Shown here piece after piece: positions 25,162 through 36,268 of a DNA stretch of 64,000 nt (its first letter is position 1; the number at the start of each line of letters is the position of its first letter). The notes under the pieces were generated by a model. It ran no database searches and had not been told where the DNA came from. It saw only the letters and a list, made by a program, of their open reading frames with translations. Origin of the DNA: Aralia elata (Eukaryota; Streptophyta; Magnoliopsida; Apiales; Araliaceae); NCBI GenBank assembly GCA_034770075.1, contig CM068388.1:17975206-18039205 (forward strand), read 5' to 3'. Both the position numbers and the translations under genes were made by a program.

Positions 25162-25198
<37 letters not shown>
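25162..25198. repeat. (TA)n microsatellite
   Basis: About 18 TA units inside solo LTR C. Confidence 0.95.
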
Positions 25199-25200
<2 letters not shown>

Positions 25201-25225
25201 CACATATTTATATCAAATAAAAAAT

Positions 25226-25432
25226 CAGTACTTAGATACCGAGATTCGGAGGTATTCCTTAAACAAGAATATCATTCGAACGGTCTTTAAAATCCTAAAT
25301 GGTCTATCGAAAATATTTATATAAATATTAATTGTGAAACTTTAAATTTGGTCAGTACTTAGATACCGAGATTTGGAGGTATTCCTTAAACAAGAATATC
25401 ATTCGAACGGTCTTTAAAATCCTAAGTGGCCT
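25226..25432. repeat. Direct repeat, 127-bp period
   Basis: Two copies of an 80-bp block starting CAGTACTTAGATACCGAGAT, at 25226 and 25353, differ at only a few positions. Both lie inside solo LTR C downstream of the TATA box. Confidence 0.92.
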
Positions 25433-25551
25433 TATTTAAAATATTCACATAATAGATAAAATAAATTATTATATATATTTTTGAGTTAAACAAATTTATT
25501 TGTTATATCAAGTATTATTTAATTGATTAGTCTATTATACTTGATATTTGT

Positions 25552-27249
25552 TGTTGTCCAATTTAGATAATGACAATTACGTGCAAGTGTACACGATCAA
25601 CAAGTAATAAAGTGATAAAAGAGTGTTGAACCCACAGAGAATTATTTAATAATATTTCCCAATTACTAATTTTTACAAATTCAATCTTATTTAAATAATC
25701 GCAAATTATGATTAATGATTAGAAATAACTAAACTAAAGCTAAGATTTAAAACTAACACAAAGGGTGAAATTCAGATGTAAAAGTTTAAGACTACAATAT
25801 CCCCAATTATGCAATACAAATCAATTAACCAAATCATCCAATTATTAAGTTCAATAGAGTTGTTTACAGGAATTCAAAATTATTTATAAGACATTTCCCA
25901 AGTGATCAAATAAAATTATCTAACTCAACTAATTCTGCGATATTCCTATGCTAAATAAAAGAATCAAATTCATTAAGTACCAATTCTCAAAAGTTACATG
26001 CAGCGAAAAGAGATATCCCAATTCAATTTACAACCCTAGTTATTCATCTCATGCAAATAACTAAGAATACATGCTACTATATTTAGATCCAACCATAGAT
26101 TTCATCTCCCGAATTCACCTAGAGTATCCCGCTAATTGTTGGCCAGACAATTAATCAATAAACGCAAAATATGATAGACAACTCAATATGAATGAATAAT
26201 TGGACTTCAAGAGATAATTAATCCATAAACATAAAAGGTTCAATTGCGGTCTTAATTATAAATTTAGCTCATAACTGAAAGAGAAATCAAATTATTAAAA
26301 TAATCCATCATGTTCAAGAATACAAAAATTAAAGGAGAAAGAAAGAGATAAGAATATATGTTTATGCACGATCTTCACTTTGACCTTCAATCCTTGCAAT
26401 CCCTCCTTTAAATTCTTATTCAGATCTAAAAATAAACCTTCTTCTATTTCTATTTTACTCTAATCTACTATTAATTATGTTCCTTCCCTAGTTATATGTC
26501 TCACATCATGTTTATAGGTTATAAGTCCAATTCCTAAGCTTATGAGGAAAAAATAATCCAATTTGGAGACAAAAGCATCCAAAAACACGTCCCCGCTAGA
26601 TCTGGCTCGACCCCGAGCGCTCCAGTCCTGGTCATAGCGCTGGAAATCTATATCCTAGCGCCCTGGCACTAGAAATGAACTAGAAATGGGTGCCCCGACG
26701 CTGGAACATTTTCTGAAATTTTCTACTTCGACGTCTGTTGGTAAAATGGTCATAACTCTCTCATCCGAACTCCGATTAGGACGATTTAAGAGGCTCTGGA
26801 AAGCTAAGAAGTAGGTCTACAACTTTAATGCTTTGAGTTTTGAGAGATACGGGCTGGAGCTAGGTTCAAATGGAACTTAAAGTGACTGTTATCTAAATGG
26901 TAATTCCAAACTGTGATCTTGGTTGATAAAAATGTCATAACTTTTGATCCGGGAGGAGTTACGGGACATACCACCTATCAAAACGAAGCTCTCAACGAGA
27001 TCTATAATAACATTCAAATCCCAAGCCATGAACATGCTTCAAAGTTTGTATTAAAAGCCTTTTAATCTTCCATTCTCGTATTTGCTCTCATATTTTACTC
27101 CAAAAGATGTCTGAATTGCATTTCCTTATTTCTTCCTACAAAATAACATAAAAATACTATAAATATCAAATAATAACTTAAAATACTTAAGAACTCACAA
27201 ATTATCATGTTAAACGTACTTAATTCGTAGGTATAAAACTCACTCATCA
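25552..27249 (-). mobile_element. Solo LTR D, Athila-like (1.7 kb)
   Basis: Flanked by a perfect TTTGT duplication (25547-25551, 27250-27254). It starts TGTTGTCC and ends CTCACTCATCA. The outer 60 bp (ACGTGCAAGTGTACACGATC and TAATAAAGTGA) resemble the Athila-type LTRs at 36269 and 43334, and the CTCATCA terminus is shared, so it belongs to a related gypsy family in the same orientation. There is no internal region. It is the innermost of the stacked insertions. Confidence 0.85.
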
Positions 27250-28519
27250 TTTGTCATCACAAGTATTTAAACATAAGTTAATTTATTCATAAAATATTTG
27301 TTGCATAATATAAAAGTTACTCAAACTTTTATATCACAAACTTTAGTAAATATATCTACTTAAAAAGAAGCATATCACTAACTGTAAAAGTTATTTAAAC
27401 TTTTATATCTGAAATCAAAGTTATATCCGTTTGACATAGAAACACATTCTTTATTTATATAGGAAAAGTAAACCTTTATAAAATTACACTAGATTATATA
27501 TCTGCTTATTCAGAAGCATCTTTGATATGAGCATAAATTAATATTTGCTTACACGGAAGCATATTCACATAAATATAAAAGTCCTTGAACTTTTATAAAC
27601 ATATCTGATCTTTAATTGTTATCTGTTTATTTTGAGAAGCATTAAATATAAAAGTTATTTAAACTTTAAATAGTTGTAATGAATTTTATCTGCTTACCTT
27701 TTAAACATATTTCTCTCAAATATTATTGTAAAATGGGAAAATGGTAGAGTTGGTTTATTTTATGCACATGTGAGAAAGATGAGTAATTCTTTGATCAAGA
27801 CCAGAGTCTTAGAAAGGTCAGTTGGGAATTGAGTCTCTAGTGTACTTGTGAGGTGAGGAAGAGGTTGTTGTTTCAAGACCAGATCATAAAGTAGAACTGA
27901 ACTCAAAGGAAAGGTGCAACTAAGCTTAAGGAGGGGGTTGGGAGCTTGTTGTCCAAGATAGTTAGTTGTGTATAGTTGGAAGTTGATCTTTAAAACTTTG
28001 TAAAGGCTTCTTCGCCTATTGAAGGAGTATTTATTACTGGGAGGAATAGGATCTCAAGTCCTGGAGAGGAGCTTGAGACTGTACGTGACAACATACCCGA
28101 GATGTATGTTGTGAACCAGACAAATCTCTGTGCATTGTGTGATTGAATTTACTATCTTGTATATTAATTTCAAACACTGTAAATTAATTTACTAAAAATT
28201 CAAAAAGGCCTAAAATAAATTTTTAATCGGTAATAATCTATTCAACCCTCCTTCTAGATTATTATTGGACTTTCACCAAGGTGTTTCATCAGAACACCTG
28301 AGGTTAAGAAGAAAGACATTTGAAAATGTGTCCAACAGCTATATCTGCCAAAGGACAGAAACCACGTGCTTGTTTCTATACCTGACAGTATGATAAAATC
28401 GATGTGATAAGGGCTAAAGTTAACATACCTTTTTAGAAGTCAACAATCAAAGATCAACATATGTCTAAGTAAGAATGGAGCAACGGTAACTTTTCAACGG
28501 AACGATTTCAAGGAAGGTC

Positions 28520-28527
28520 TATAAAAG
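28520..28527 (+). promoter_or_regulatory. TATA box of solo LTR B
   Basis: TATAAAAG within the right part of solo LTR B, consistent with an LTR promoter on the plus strand. Confidence 0.5.
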
Positions 28528-29354
28528 GCAAGCAAAATTCAAACAAACAGTATAGAACGAAAGATCAAAAGTCGAATTGCTACCATTTCTAAAAAGCTCA
28601 TACTTTACGATTCAGAACATCTTGTTCTGCTGCTAAGATATTTTATATAGGACTTAAAGCCTCTTAGAAGCACCTCAAACATCTTATGCTCTTTGTGATC
28701 AACTGGTCTTAGTGACCTATTATAACCAAGTCTTTATGACTTGAATGAATCTTAGTGATTCAGTTGTTGTAACTATTCTTAGTGAATAGATCTTAGTAAT
28801 CACCATATCCTTATTGAATTATATCTACTTAAGGAGTAAAAAAGTGAACTATAAGATCTTTGTGTTCCGAACCACTTAAAATATCTCATGTCATTTACAT
28901 TATGTACTTACTTTTTGTTGCATTACTTTTAGTGATCTACGATTTTATTCTGTGACTTAATTCAACATTTGATCACTAAATTTAGAGCTAAGATTTTCTT
29001 ATAATCTTTGAAGGGGTTTTTCTAAAATATCATTTCGTTGTTCATAATCAACTAATTAACTTGTTTAATTAAAAGTTTGTAATATCTCTTTAAAACCAAA
29101 ATTTTTTAAAGATCTATACAACCACCCTTTTATCTCTCTCAGTGTCTTTGGGAATAACATAACTCCTAAATTAAAACATATAATTACACTTTTTGTAACC
29201 CCTACATATAATATGTAACTCCCATAACATTATTAGAGAGAATTAAGAGTTTGACAATCATCACATGTTCACTGTATCTAGACAATAAACGTGTGGTTAT
29301 TTCTACCGGGTCGACCGCTCAATGGATGCTCTGGGTCGGGTCCAATAACCAACA

Positions 29355-29790
29355 TCTTCCACTCGCCCGTGGCGAGTACGACGTTGTTATCACATAAGCC
29401 AATCATGTCCAAACGTATAAGTTGAAAAAATGTTTAGCCACCGAACTGTGCGACCACTGATTTTACCTGCAATACGGGAACTTTAAATCAAACTCGTTAG
29501 GGCCAAAATTGAGACATCAACCCTTTTAAGAAAAACAGAATAGGAGCTCTCATACCAAACTGGTTAAGGTTTGCATATAGACAATAACTTAATAAATTCA
29601 GAGTACCCGAGACAAACTTTATTTTTCACTTGGTTAAGTATCTCTGATCCCTCACAGAGCCATGTTTAACCCTAGTAGGCATACATACATACATTTCACA
29701 TCTCACTTATTACTATGTTACTTTTGAAGCGCTATAGTTGTCGACAATAAATACAGAGCGTATTGAAAATAAGTTGTTTATACTTACCTT
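29355..29790 (-). mobile_element. Truncated second unit of copia A internal DNA
   Basis: Aligns with 17561 to about 17995, the region next to the 3' LTR, and is contiguous with the outer end of the right LTR. It therefore looks like the 3' tail of another copy joined through a shared LTR. The match stops abruptly near 29790. Confidence 0.8.
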
Positions 29791-30265
29791 CGTTCTAAAA
29801 TATAAGATTAATATAGATTTTTAAAAATTAAGTAGATACATTTTTAAATTAAAAAATTGACATGATTCATCTCAGTTTTGTAAACAATAAATTTCAAAAC
29901 TAGTAGTACTTTTAAATAATTTATAATATCTTTAATTGATTGACAAAATTATAATGAATTCATATTAATTTTGAATTTGACAATGTTTTGATAAGATTAA
30001 TTTTTTTTAAAACAATATTGATCAGAGATAGAGAGTGATATATCAATAAATTATAATGTAATTAAAATAATTGGATTTAATTTTAGATTAGATTAGTCTT
30101 AAGGACTTATCAGCCGTCGGCGATTGAGACTACTACAGCTCTAGCTCTCGCTCTAATTAAATTAAAATATACTAAAAGAGTAGTAAAATAACGAAGAAAG
30201 TCCTTAGTGGACGACCGAGCAAAGTTCTTCATTGACTTGAAAAGGCAAAATGAATCTCTTCAAGT
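29791..30265. other. AT-rich spacer
   Basis: No gene. A single Stowaway-like end (CTTCGTTCTAAAATATAAG) occurs near 29809, but I find no partner end. Confidence 0.4.
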
Positions 30266-30437
30266 CTAAGACTATTTATTTCTACCCTTCTCTAATTCTC
30301 CATATATCATATATGTGTACATATTATGTTTTTGTCAGTTTCTCTACGTAACTAAAACATAACTAATGTGGATTTTATAATTTTTGATAAATTGTCGAAG
30401 ATGCATCATAATATAGTACTTCATCTGTTTCATATTA

Positions 30438-30599
30438 GATTCTAGTGGGGATAGCTGTGATCATGGTACGTAGCTGTGGTGAAGTAGGCACGGGTATCAA
30501 CGTCTAAGCCTAAAGTAAACATATGATGAGCCCAAACAAGAGATCCAAGAACACAGATACTGATCATGGCATAAACCATGCCTGGATACCCGAAGACGA
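30438..30599 (-). pseudogene. cox1: Mitochondrial cox1 fragment
   Basis: On the minus strand the translation gives VFGYPGMVYAMISI, LVWAHHMFT and GLDVDTRAYFT, the highly conserved core of cytochrome c oxidase subunit I around the heme a3/CuB region. It is about 54 codons, lacks start and end, and contains small changes that break the frame at its distal end (after RAYFT). It is a dead copy in nuclear transposon DNA. Confidence 0.9.
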
Positions 30600-31156
30600 G
30601 AGTAACTAACCTTCTTAGTGTTTAACATTTCAATCTGGGTCCAGTTCACGTCAGCCAGTCATTGCATTCCTTCCTCCCCTATCCCTTTTCTCCCCCTTGT
30701 GCCCACCCTTGACCTGCTAGGTTGGGTGGTCAGGCCCCTTGTTGCCTCTATACCCGGAAGAAATGTGTTGCGCTACCCAATGCGTAACCTTGTCTCCCCT
30801 ACCCCTCTTCTGCAATAGGAATTATCCTATTTTGATGGGCTAAATATCTTTTATAAGGAATCGGAGGAAGATGCGATGATTTTTTCCAGAAAAGCCCCAA
30901 CGAAAAATACACTTCTTAAAATACTGCATAAAGGGCGACCCTTACCCTATTTCCTTACTGGTAATAGTCGGGTCGTATATCGAAAGGTCTTCTGTTACGG
31001 TTGAGGAGAGGGAAAAGCTATCAGACATCAATCCAATGAACAGACAAAGCCGCTTAGCTGAAGGGTCAGGAAGTTGGCACGGTTGAAATGACTCGATAAG
31101 CTTTGAGTTGAGTGATAGTAGGGCGGGCTAATTCCTGACTTAGGGGTTAGAATAAA
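30438..31156. other. Nuclear insert of mitochondrial DNA (NUMT)
   Basis: An insert of about 720 bp with higher GC than its surroundings breaks the MITE, while the other MITE copy is uninterrupted. Its left end is an antisense cox1 fragment (separate entry). The rest is non-coding and looks like plant mitochondrial intergenic DNA; that part is inferred from style and from adjacency, not proven. The cox1 similarity ends near 30600, so the insert joins non-adjacent mitochondrial segments or a rearranged mitochondrial molecule. Confidence 0.75.
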
Positions 31157-31539
31157 GATTGTTAACTTTTTAAAGTCAACTTAAGAGATTTTTAAACTCA
31201 AAGTTGACATAGATTATTTTAATTTTAAGCAATATAATGATGATTATTGTAAACTATCTAAAAAGTATTACTCATTGTAAATTTTATTGTTTCATAATTT
31301 TTAATGAGTAATCTCAATTTTGAGTTTAAAAATGTCTCAAATTGACTTTCAAAAGTCTATAATGATCATACAATTTGGAACAGGGGGAATATAAGCTATG
31401 TAAACAATAATTGTTGGACTTTATATTTTTTTATTGTGAGGTTTGTACTCTAACCCTTAGAGTGTGAGGTAGACCAAATGTGATAGTTGTGCAAGTCTAA
31501 GACTATTTATTTCTACCATTCTCTAGTTCTCTCAGTATC

Positions 31540-32036
31540 TGTAAACGCTAAGATTTCGCCGTGCGTCCAATCACCAAATACATGCCAAATCCTGTAGAAG
31601 AACGAAACCATACTCAAGAGCCTGGCGGTTTGGGTCGCCGAGGGATAGCTCCGGTGTGAGAATAAGTACAGGCTGTTCAAGCTATTAACAATGGAGGTTT
31701 AGGACTTTAGTGAGCAAAGAGTCATTACCTGTAAATTTAGGGTTTAGCCTTGTATTTATAGATGATCACACCGCCTTTATCGCCATGTTCCCCAACTGTA
31801 ATAGGATCCCTAATCATGGTAACTACCTATGATTGGATAGAACACAATCTCCTTAAAGAAAGGAAGTCGGATATAATCCTGACTCTTTCCTTAGGAACTA
31901 GAATCCAAGTATAGTTAGGAATCTTAGATTCCTTAAAGTCCTCATATTGCCCAAAATAAAATCCTACGTGAGGTTATTACCTCCACGTGGATAAAACCCA
32001 TCGGATCCATCAGGCCCAATTATCCATATCCTAACA
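31540..32036 (-). repeat. 3' LTR of Tat-like element
   Basis: 497 bp, aligned with 52177-52659. The adjoining tract at 32037-32051 reads GAGAGTGGGGGGCAA on the minus strand, a good polypurine tract, which fixes the orientation. Confidence 0.88.
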
Positions 32037-32153
32037 TTGCCCCCCACTCTCTGGCTATTCCTGACTTATAGCAATAGAGTACACAAAAAATAAAGCAATT
32101 CCGACCCTTTTGCTTGAACCTAAACAGTCCCTTCTTGTTGCCCACGCCATCAA

Positions 32154-34688
32154 ATGGACCCCACCACCATTATTAGTCGCATCTCGCGAAATGTGCATAC
32201 TGAAGAGCCACAACAAACTTTCCTCCCAAACCGAACCGTCTTACTGTTCAAAAGTCTTTCTCTCTCTTTCTGCAACTACTATCTCAGATATCCACAGCCA
32301 CCTTTTCCAGCGAAGTACCCCATTCTCCCTACAAACTCTCCTGCTAGCAATCTAGCTAGCAACTCCCCTGCTTCAACCGCGACTGACCTCAACCACACTT
32401 CCACACAAACCCCCATTGCAACCCCCTCTGAAATCGCTCCCACCCCCATAACTACCAATCCTTCATTCTCCCCCACCGCCGCCAATACTCCTCATAGCGC
32501 ATCCTCATTTGCCACCCCGTCACCAATCAAAACTGAAGCCGAGATGAGCATACTAAACATGCAGCAAGAGTACTCATCAGAAAAGGCATACGTCTATATC
32601 AACACCAAATCTTCCCTCACCGAACAAAACCTCACTGACATCCGCTAACAATACCTTATTCCCCTCATACATGAACTATGTGTCCCGAACCTGGATGAAA
32701 GGATGTACCAGCGACCCGACAGCTGGACCGCCGTTTCTTTATACGCCCTGAAGTACGGGGTCCGATTCCCCCTTCACACATTCATTCTTACTTTCCTTAG
32801 TTTTGTTAGGGTATCGGATTCGCCCAATTGGTTTTGAACTCCTTCATTCATCTGATTTGCTTCATCGCCTTCTGCCAAGAATGCGGTGCGGACCCTTCCA
32901 TCGACTTCTTCTTTACCCTGTTCACATTATGCCAATCCATAGAAGTAGGGTTCTGTCAAATCAATAAGCAGCCGAACAAAGCAGTCCAAAAACGATCCTT
33001 AATGAAGACCCCTACTATTAACAAAGGCTAGCACTCTCATTGGTTCTACATCAAAGGACCGAAAATCCCCAAAATCCCCGACTGGGTTGAAGCTTCTAGA
33101 GCCAATGTCGTACTAGACAAGCTCTCCTGAAGCCACGCCGAAGAGTTAGTCCTGCTCATAGCCAAGATGCCCGAAGAAGAGTGGAACATGGATCTCTGGA
33201 TCGACCAAACCTAACTATACAACCACAAATGTAAGTCAAACCTAATTCATTAACACAAAATTTCAAATTGTTAGAATCCCTTCCTGACCCTCTACTGTTT
33301 GCAGTTTCTCTTATTAAGCCGAAGATAACCAAAGATATTGGCAAAATATCATCCTCAACAATAAATCTCAAAGATACTCCCGAGCTGACCCAAGAAGCGG
33401 TCCTTCACCCTAATCAACCACCCGAAACACCTCTTCTGGTAAACCCGATCACCATCATCCCACCATCTCAACCTTCGGCACCCGATGCCAACCCTTCCCC
33501 CGTCATCCCCACAACAGGTTTCACTGAAAAAAGCCCACTCGAAATGACACCTGCTGAAAAAGACGCCCTTTTCAAAAAGAAACACAGAATAGTCAAGGCA
33601 TACACCAAAAAACCACCTCAACACCTGACCACCGATCTTACCCAATCTACCGAGCTCAACATCATCTAACCCGACTCAGTCGAACCTCTAGAACCTATCG
33701 GTCCTGAAGCCCCTTTACCAAAGAGGAAGGAACAGGGCGAATCATCCTCCGCCCCCTCCCCCCAAGAAGCCCCACGCAGAACAACTTCCTGACCCGCAAT
33801 AACATCAATAATCAATAAACAACCCCTCATCTTAATCACCATCACTCTCGACCGAGGTACTAGATATTCGTGAACTTCGGGCCACCATGTCTTTATGGCC
33901 CGAAGACCCCAAAGATTACCCCATCGAGCTCTTTCAGTACTTCAACTTACCCAAAGACGATGGTAGATTTGAAGACATCACAACTGAGGAGTTGATCTAC
34001 GCCAACTCCATGCATATGGGCCGAGTAAGTAGAACTGCCCCCCACACTCTTTCCATTTTCCACATATACTAAACACCAAATTAATTAATTATAAACTGCA
34101 GTCCAATGCCGTCATCGCCTGAACCCATCGTCACCTGGAAAAAATGAAGAATAAAGAAGGAGAACTGAAGGCCGAAATTGTCGAACTTCACCGTCGAATA
34201 AAAGCCATAAAATTAGGTCTCGAAAAAGAACAAAGCATCCACGCCAACACCACCTACCGCTGCGAAGAGCTGAAGAATGAACTGAAAGAAAACAAAATGG
34301 TAACTTTCTAAAGTAGCCGAAAAGAGAGAATAACTCTTGGCAGAACAAACCGAAGACAAAAACAGAATGGTTGTGATGGAGAAATCTATTACAAGCCTTC
34401 AGAATTGGCTTCAGACTGTTCATTCTCAATTGGCTGAACTGATGAAGGAACACAATGAATTAAAAGCCCAAGGACCGCCATTAACCGAAGACACCAAACA
34501 GAAGCTGATCTCCGAATACCGTCGATCTCCGAACTGACCGAAGAGGTCTTGAAGCAGTACGACGACGGATATTTGAACGCCTGACAGAAATACAAGGCCA
34601 AAATGCTTGCAGCGGGTTAGACCACTCCATCCTAAACTCTTCCAACGACGAACCTGACACCGAAGATGACCCTCCACCTCAGCAATAA
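32154..34688 (+). pseudogene. Antisense ORF of Tat-like element, with introns
   Basis: A decayed gene on the strand opposite to gag-pol. From ATG 32154 it encodes a Pro/Thr/Ser-rich N-terminus. After an in-frame TAA at 32646 it continues to a conserved block, ERMYQRPDSWTAVSLYALKY then GVRFPLHTFI, resembling the putative gypsy-type transposon domain Transposase_28 of plant proteins. Downstream pieces include EEEWNMDLW, a Pro-rich linker, WPEDPKDYPIELFQYFN, a Glu/Lys-rich coiled coil (34140-34520) and an acidic tail ending at 34688. Two candidate introns have good sites: 33231-33304 (GTAAGT...CAG, 74 bp) and 34025-34101 (GTAAGT...CTGCAG, 77 bp). Several stops and frame changes make it a pseudogene. 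The function of this family is not known to me. Confidence 0.7.
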
Positions 34689-34837
34689 ATATTGTAATTT
34701 TTTATTTTTGTAACAACTTTTCATATGTACAAATCTCGAAGTGAAATGAAAAATCCCCTTTATAAGAAAAAACTACTTTATTTTATTGATAAATAATCGA
34801 AATTACGTAAGAATGAACTGAAGAATTACATAGCTTA

Positions 34838-36268
34838 TTGGTAATACCGTTTAAGCCTCCCAGCATGCCATGAATTTTTTATATCTGAACCATCCATTGC
34901 TCGAAGCTGGTAGGTCCCTGGCTTCGGCACCTCTACTAATTCGTGAGGACCCTCTCAATTTGGCATAAGCTTACCTAAATTCTGGGGGGTAGATGCCTCA
35001 ACCTCCCAAAGTATAAGATCACCAACTTCAAACCTCCGTACTTTCACCCTTTTATTGTAATGTTCAGCTGTTCTCTACTGGTAGACTGCTAGTCTTACCA
35101 AAGCCGACTCCCGAACTTCCTCTAACAAATCAAGATTAAGCTGAAGGCCTTCATCGTTATAAAGCTCTTTATATTAACTAACACTTAGCGAAGGAGATCC
35201 GATCTCACCTGGAACAAGAGCATCGGTCCCATATGCTAATCTAAATAGCGAGTCGCCAATTGTGGTCCGTGGAGTAGTCTGATACACCCACAAAATGCTG
35301 AGTAGCTCTTCGGGCCATCTCCCCTTGGCTTCGTCTAACCTTCTTTTAATACCATTGAGCAATGTGTGATTAGTGACTTCGACCTGACCGTTGGACTAAG
35401 GATGAGCAACCAAAGTCTTTCTATGTTGGATCCCCAAATCCTTAAGGAATTCTTCGAATTTCGAACCCACAAATCGTCGACCGTTGTCTGACACCACAAC
35501 CACAGGAATCCCGAAGTGAAACACCACAAACTCTTTGAGAAATTTGAGACATCCTTGCCCCGTGATTGTCCGAAGAGGTTTGGCCTCTACCCACTTAGTC
35601 ATGTAATCAATAACCACTATTACAAAGCTGACTTGACCTTTTGCCTTCGGCAACAGACCTAAAATATCAATCCCTCATACCGCAAAAGGAATTGGGGATA
35701 GAACAGAGAAGAGTTCCTTGGGCGGCTGATGAGGAACGGGACTGTTTAGCTGACATTTAGAGCACTTCTGAACATACTCCTCAACTTCTTTAAAAATGGT
35801 AAGCCAATCATAACCATGTCGAAGTACCTTATACACCAAAGCTTTTGCACCCATATGATCTCCGCAAACCCCCTCATGAACTTCCCGAAATACGTACTCC
35901 GATTCGGATGGGACCCAACACTTCAGCAAAGGCGAAGAGTACGCACGCCTATATAAATCCCCATCGATCAACACAAAATTTGAGCTCATGTACTTTATTT
36001 TTTTCGCCAGTACTCGATCCGAAGGTAACTCACCATCGACCAAGTATCTTATATACGGGGTCACCCAACAATCCGAACACTCCACAACTAGTACCTCTGA
36101 AACTTGAATGCTTGGAAACTCTAAAACTTCCAAATAAACTAATCCACTGAAAGTACCTGTATTTGAGGCAGCTAACTTGGACAATGCATCAGCAATTGTA
36201 TTATTGGACCGATCTACCCCTTGAAAAGTAAACGAACTGAAGTAATGCAATCAATTCTTGACTTCTGC
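34838..36268 (-). pseudogene. Tat-like pol: RNase H tail and integrase
   Basis: Starts just after the Athila junction with the last RNase H motif (FQGVDRSNNTIADALSKLA; the preceding AEVKN is in frame, with a stop for the expected Trp). The integrase zinc module follows (HEGVCGDHMGAKA, CSKCQ). Then comes the core with VVIDYMTKWVEA and SDNGRRF, and the segment near 35174-35362 with LPEELLSILWVYQTT-like sequence. The C-terminal region at 34850-35120 reads RTAEHYNKRVKVRRF, GDLILW, GPHELVEV and GRLKRYY. This would integrate the cDNA in a live element. Stops near 35655-35675 and elsewhere inactivate it. Confidence 0.85.

Larger units (their letters stand above)
24186..28296 (+). mobile_element. Solo LTR C (about 2.4 kb), itself invaded
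   Basis: Flanked by a perfect CCTGA duplication (24181-24185, 28297-28301). It begins TGGGTCTCC and ends AGAACA. Without the inner insertion it is about 2.4 kb and non-coding. A TATA box TATAAATA lies at 24916-24923, followed within 300 bp by a microsatellite and a 127-bp-period tandem repeat, as in long LTRs. No PBS, PPT or polyprotein is visible, so a solo LTR is the simplest reading. A short non-autonomous element is possible. Confidence 0.68.
23621..29159 (+). mobile_element. Solo LTR B (about 1.4 kb), itself invaded
   Basis: A perfect 5-bp duplication TAACT flanks it (23616-23620 and 29160-29164). Ends are TATTAG ... AATAACA, so one terminal TG may have mutated. Removing the inner insertion leaves about 1.4 kb with no coding sequence. 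A TATA box (TATAAAAG at 28520-28527) on the plus strand suggests orientation. Length, promoter and target duplication without an internal region point to a solo LTR left by LTR-LTR recombination. Family not identified. Confidence 0.7.
23265..29354 (-). repeat. Right (5') LTR of copia A, split by insertions
   Basis: LTR sequence is present as 23265-23620 and 29165-29354, together about 546 bp, and lines up with the intact 17023-17560. The join in the intact copy lies within AACTCACAAATT, exactly where the insertion target TAACT was duplicated. Confidence 0.85.
17023..29790 (-). mobile_element. Decayed copia element with invaded LTR (copia A)
   Basis: Read on the minus strand this has an LTR (23265-23620 plus 29165-29354), PBS, a 1.5-kb leader, gag, zinc knuckle, protease, remnants of RT and RNase H, PPT and the other LTR (17023-17560). 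The right LTR is split by a 5.5-kb stack of LTR-like insertions. Most of the integrase core is missing between about 20750 and 20240. Beyond the outer end of the right LTR, 29355-29790 repeats the 3' internal region 17561 to about 17995, so a third, truncated unit abuts the element. No target duplication is visible around the whole. Confidence 0.8.
30419..31389. mobile_element. Stowaway-like MITE, copy A, split by mitochondrial DNA
   Basis: Same MITE as 52771-53028, with TA at both outer ends. Here its first ~20 bp are separated from the rest by about 720 bp of foreign sequence. Confidence 0.8.
30266..31497. repeat. Tandem duplication, copy A
   Basis: Starts CAAGTCTAAGACTATTTATT. The same start recurs at 31494, where copy B begins. 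Copy B is then interrupted at 31540 by the Tat element and resumes at 52660, ending near 53135. Flanks of the MITE, the MITE and the sequence after it correspond throughout. Excluding the mitochondrial insert, the unit is about 0.5 kb. Confidence 0.85.

Noticed and set aside
29803..29830. Possible second Stowaway-like MITE
   Set aside because: Only one end is visible. No matching inverted end or TA partner was found nearby.
30618..30818. 66-codon open frame in the mitochondrial insert
   Set aside because: No recognisable domain; Pro/Leu-rich because of base composition; lies in transferred non-coding DNA.
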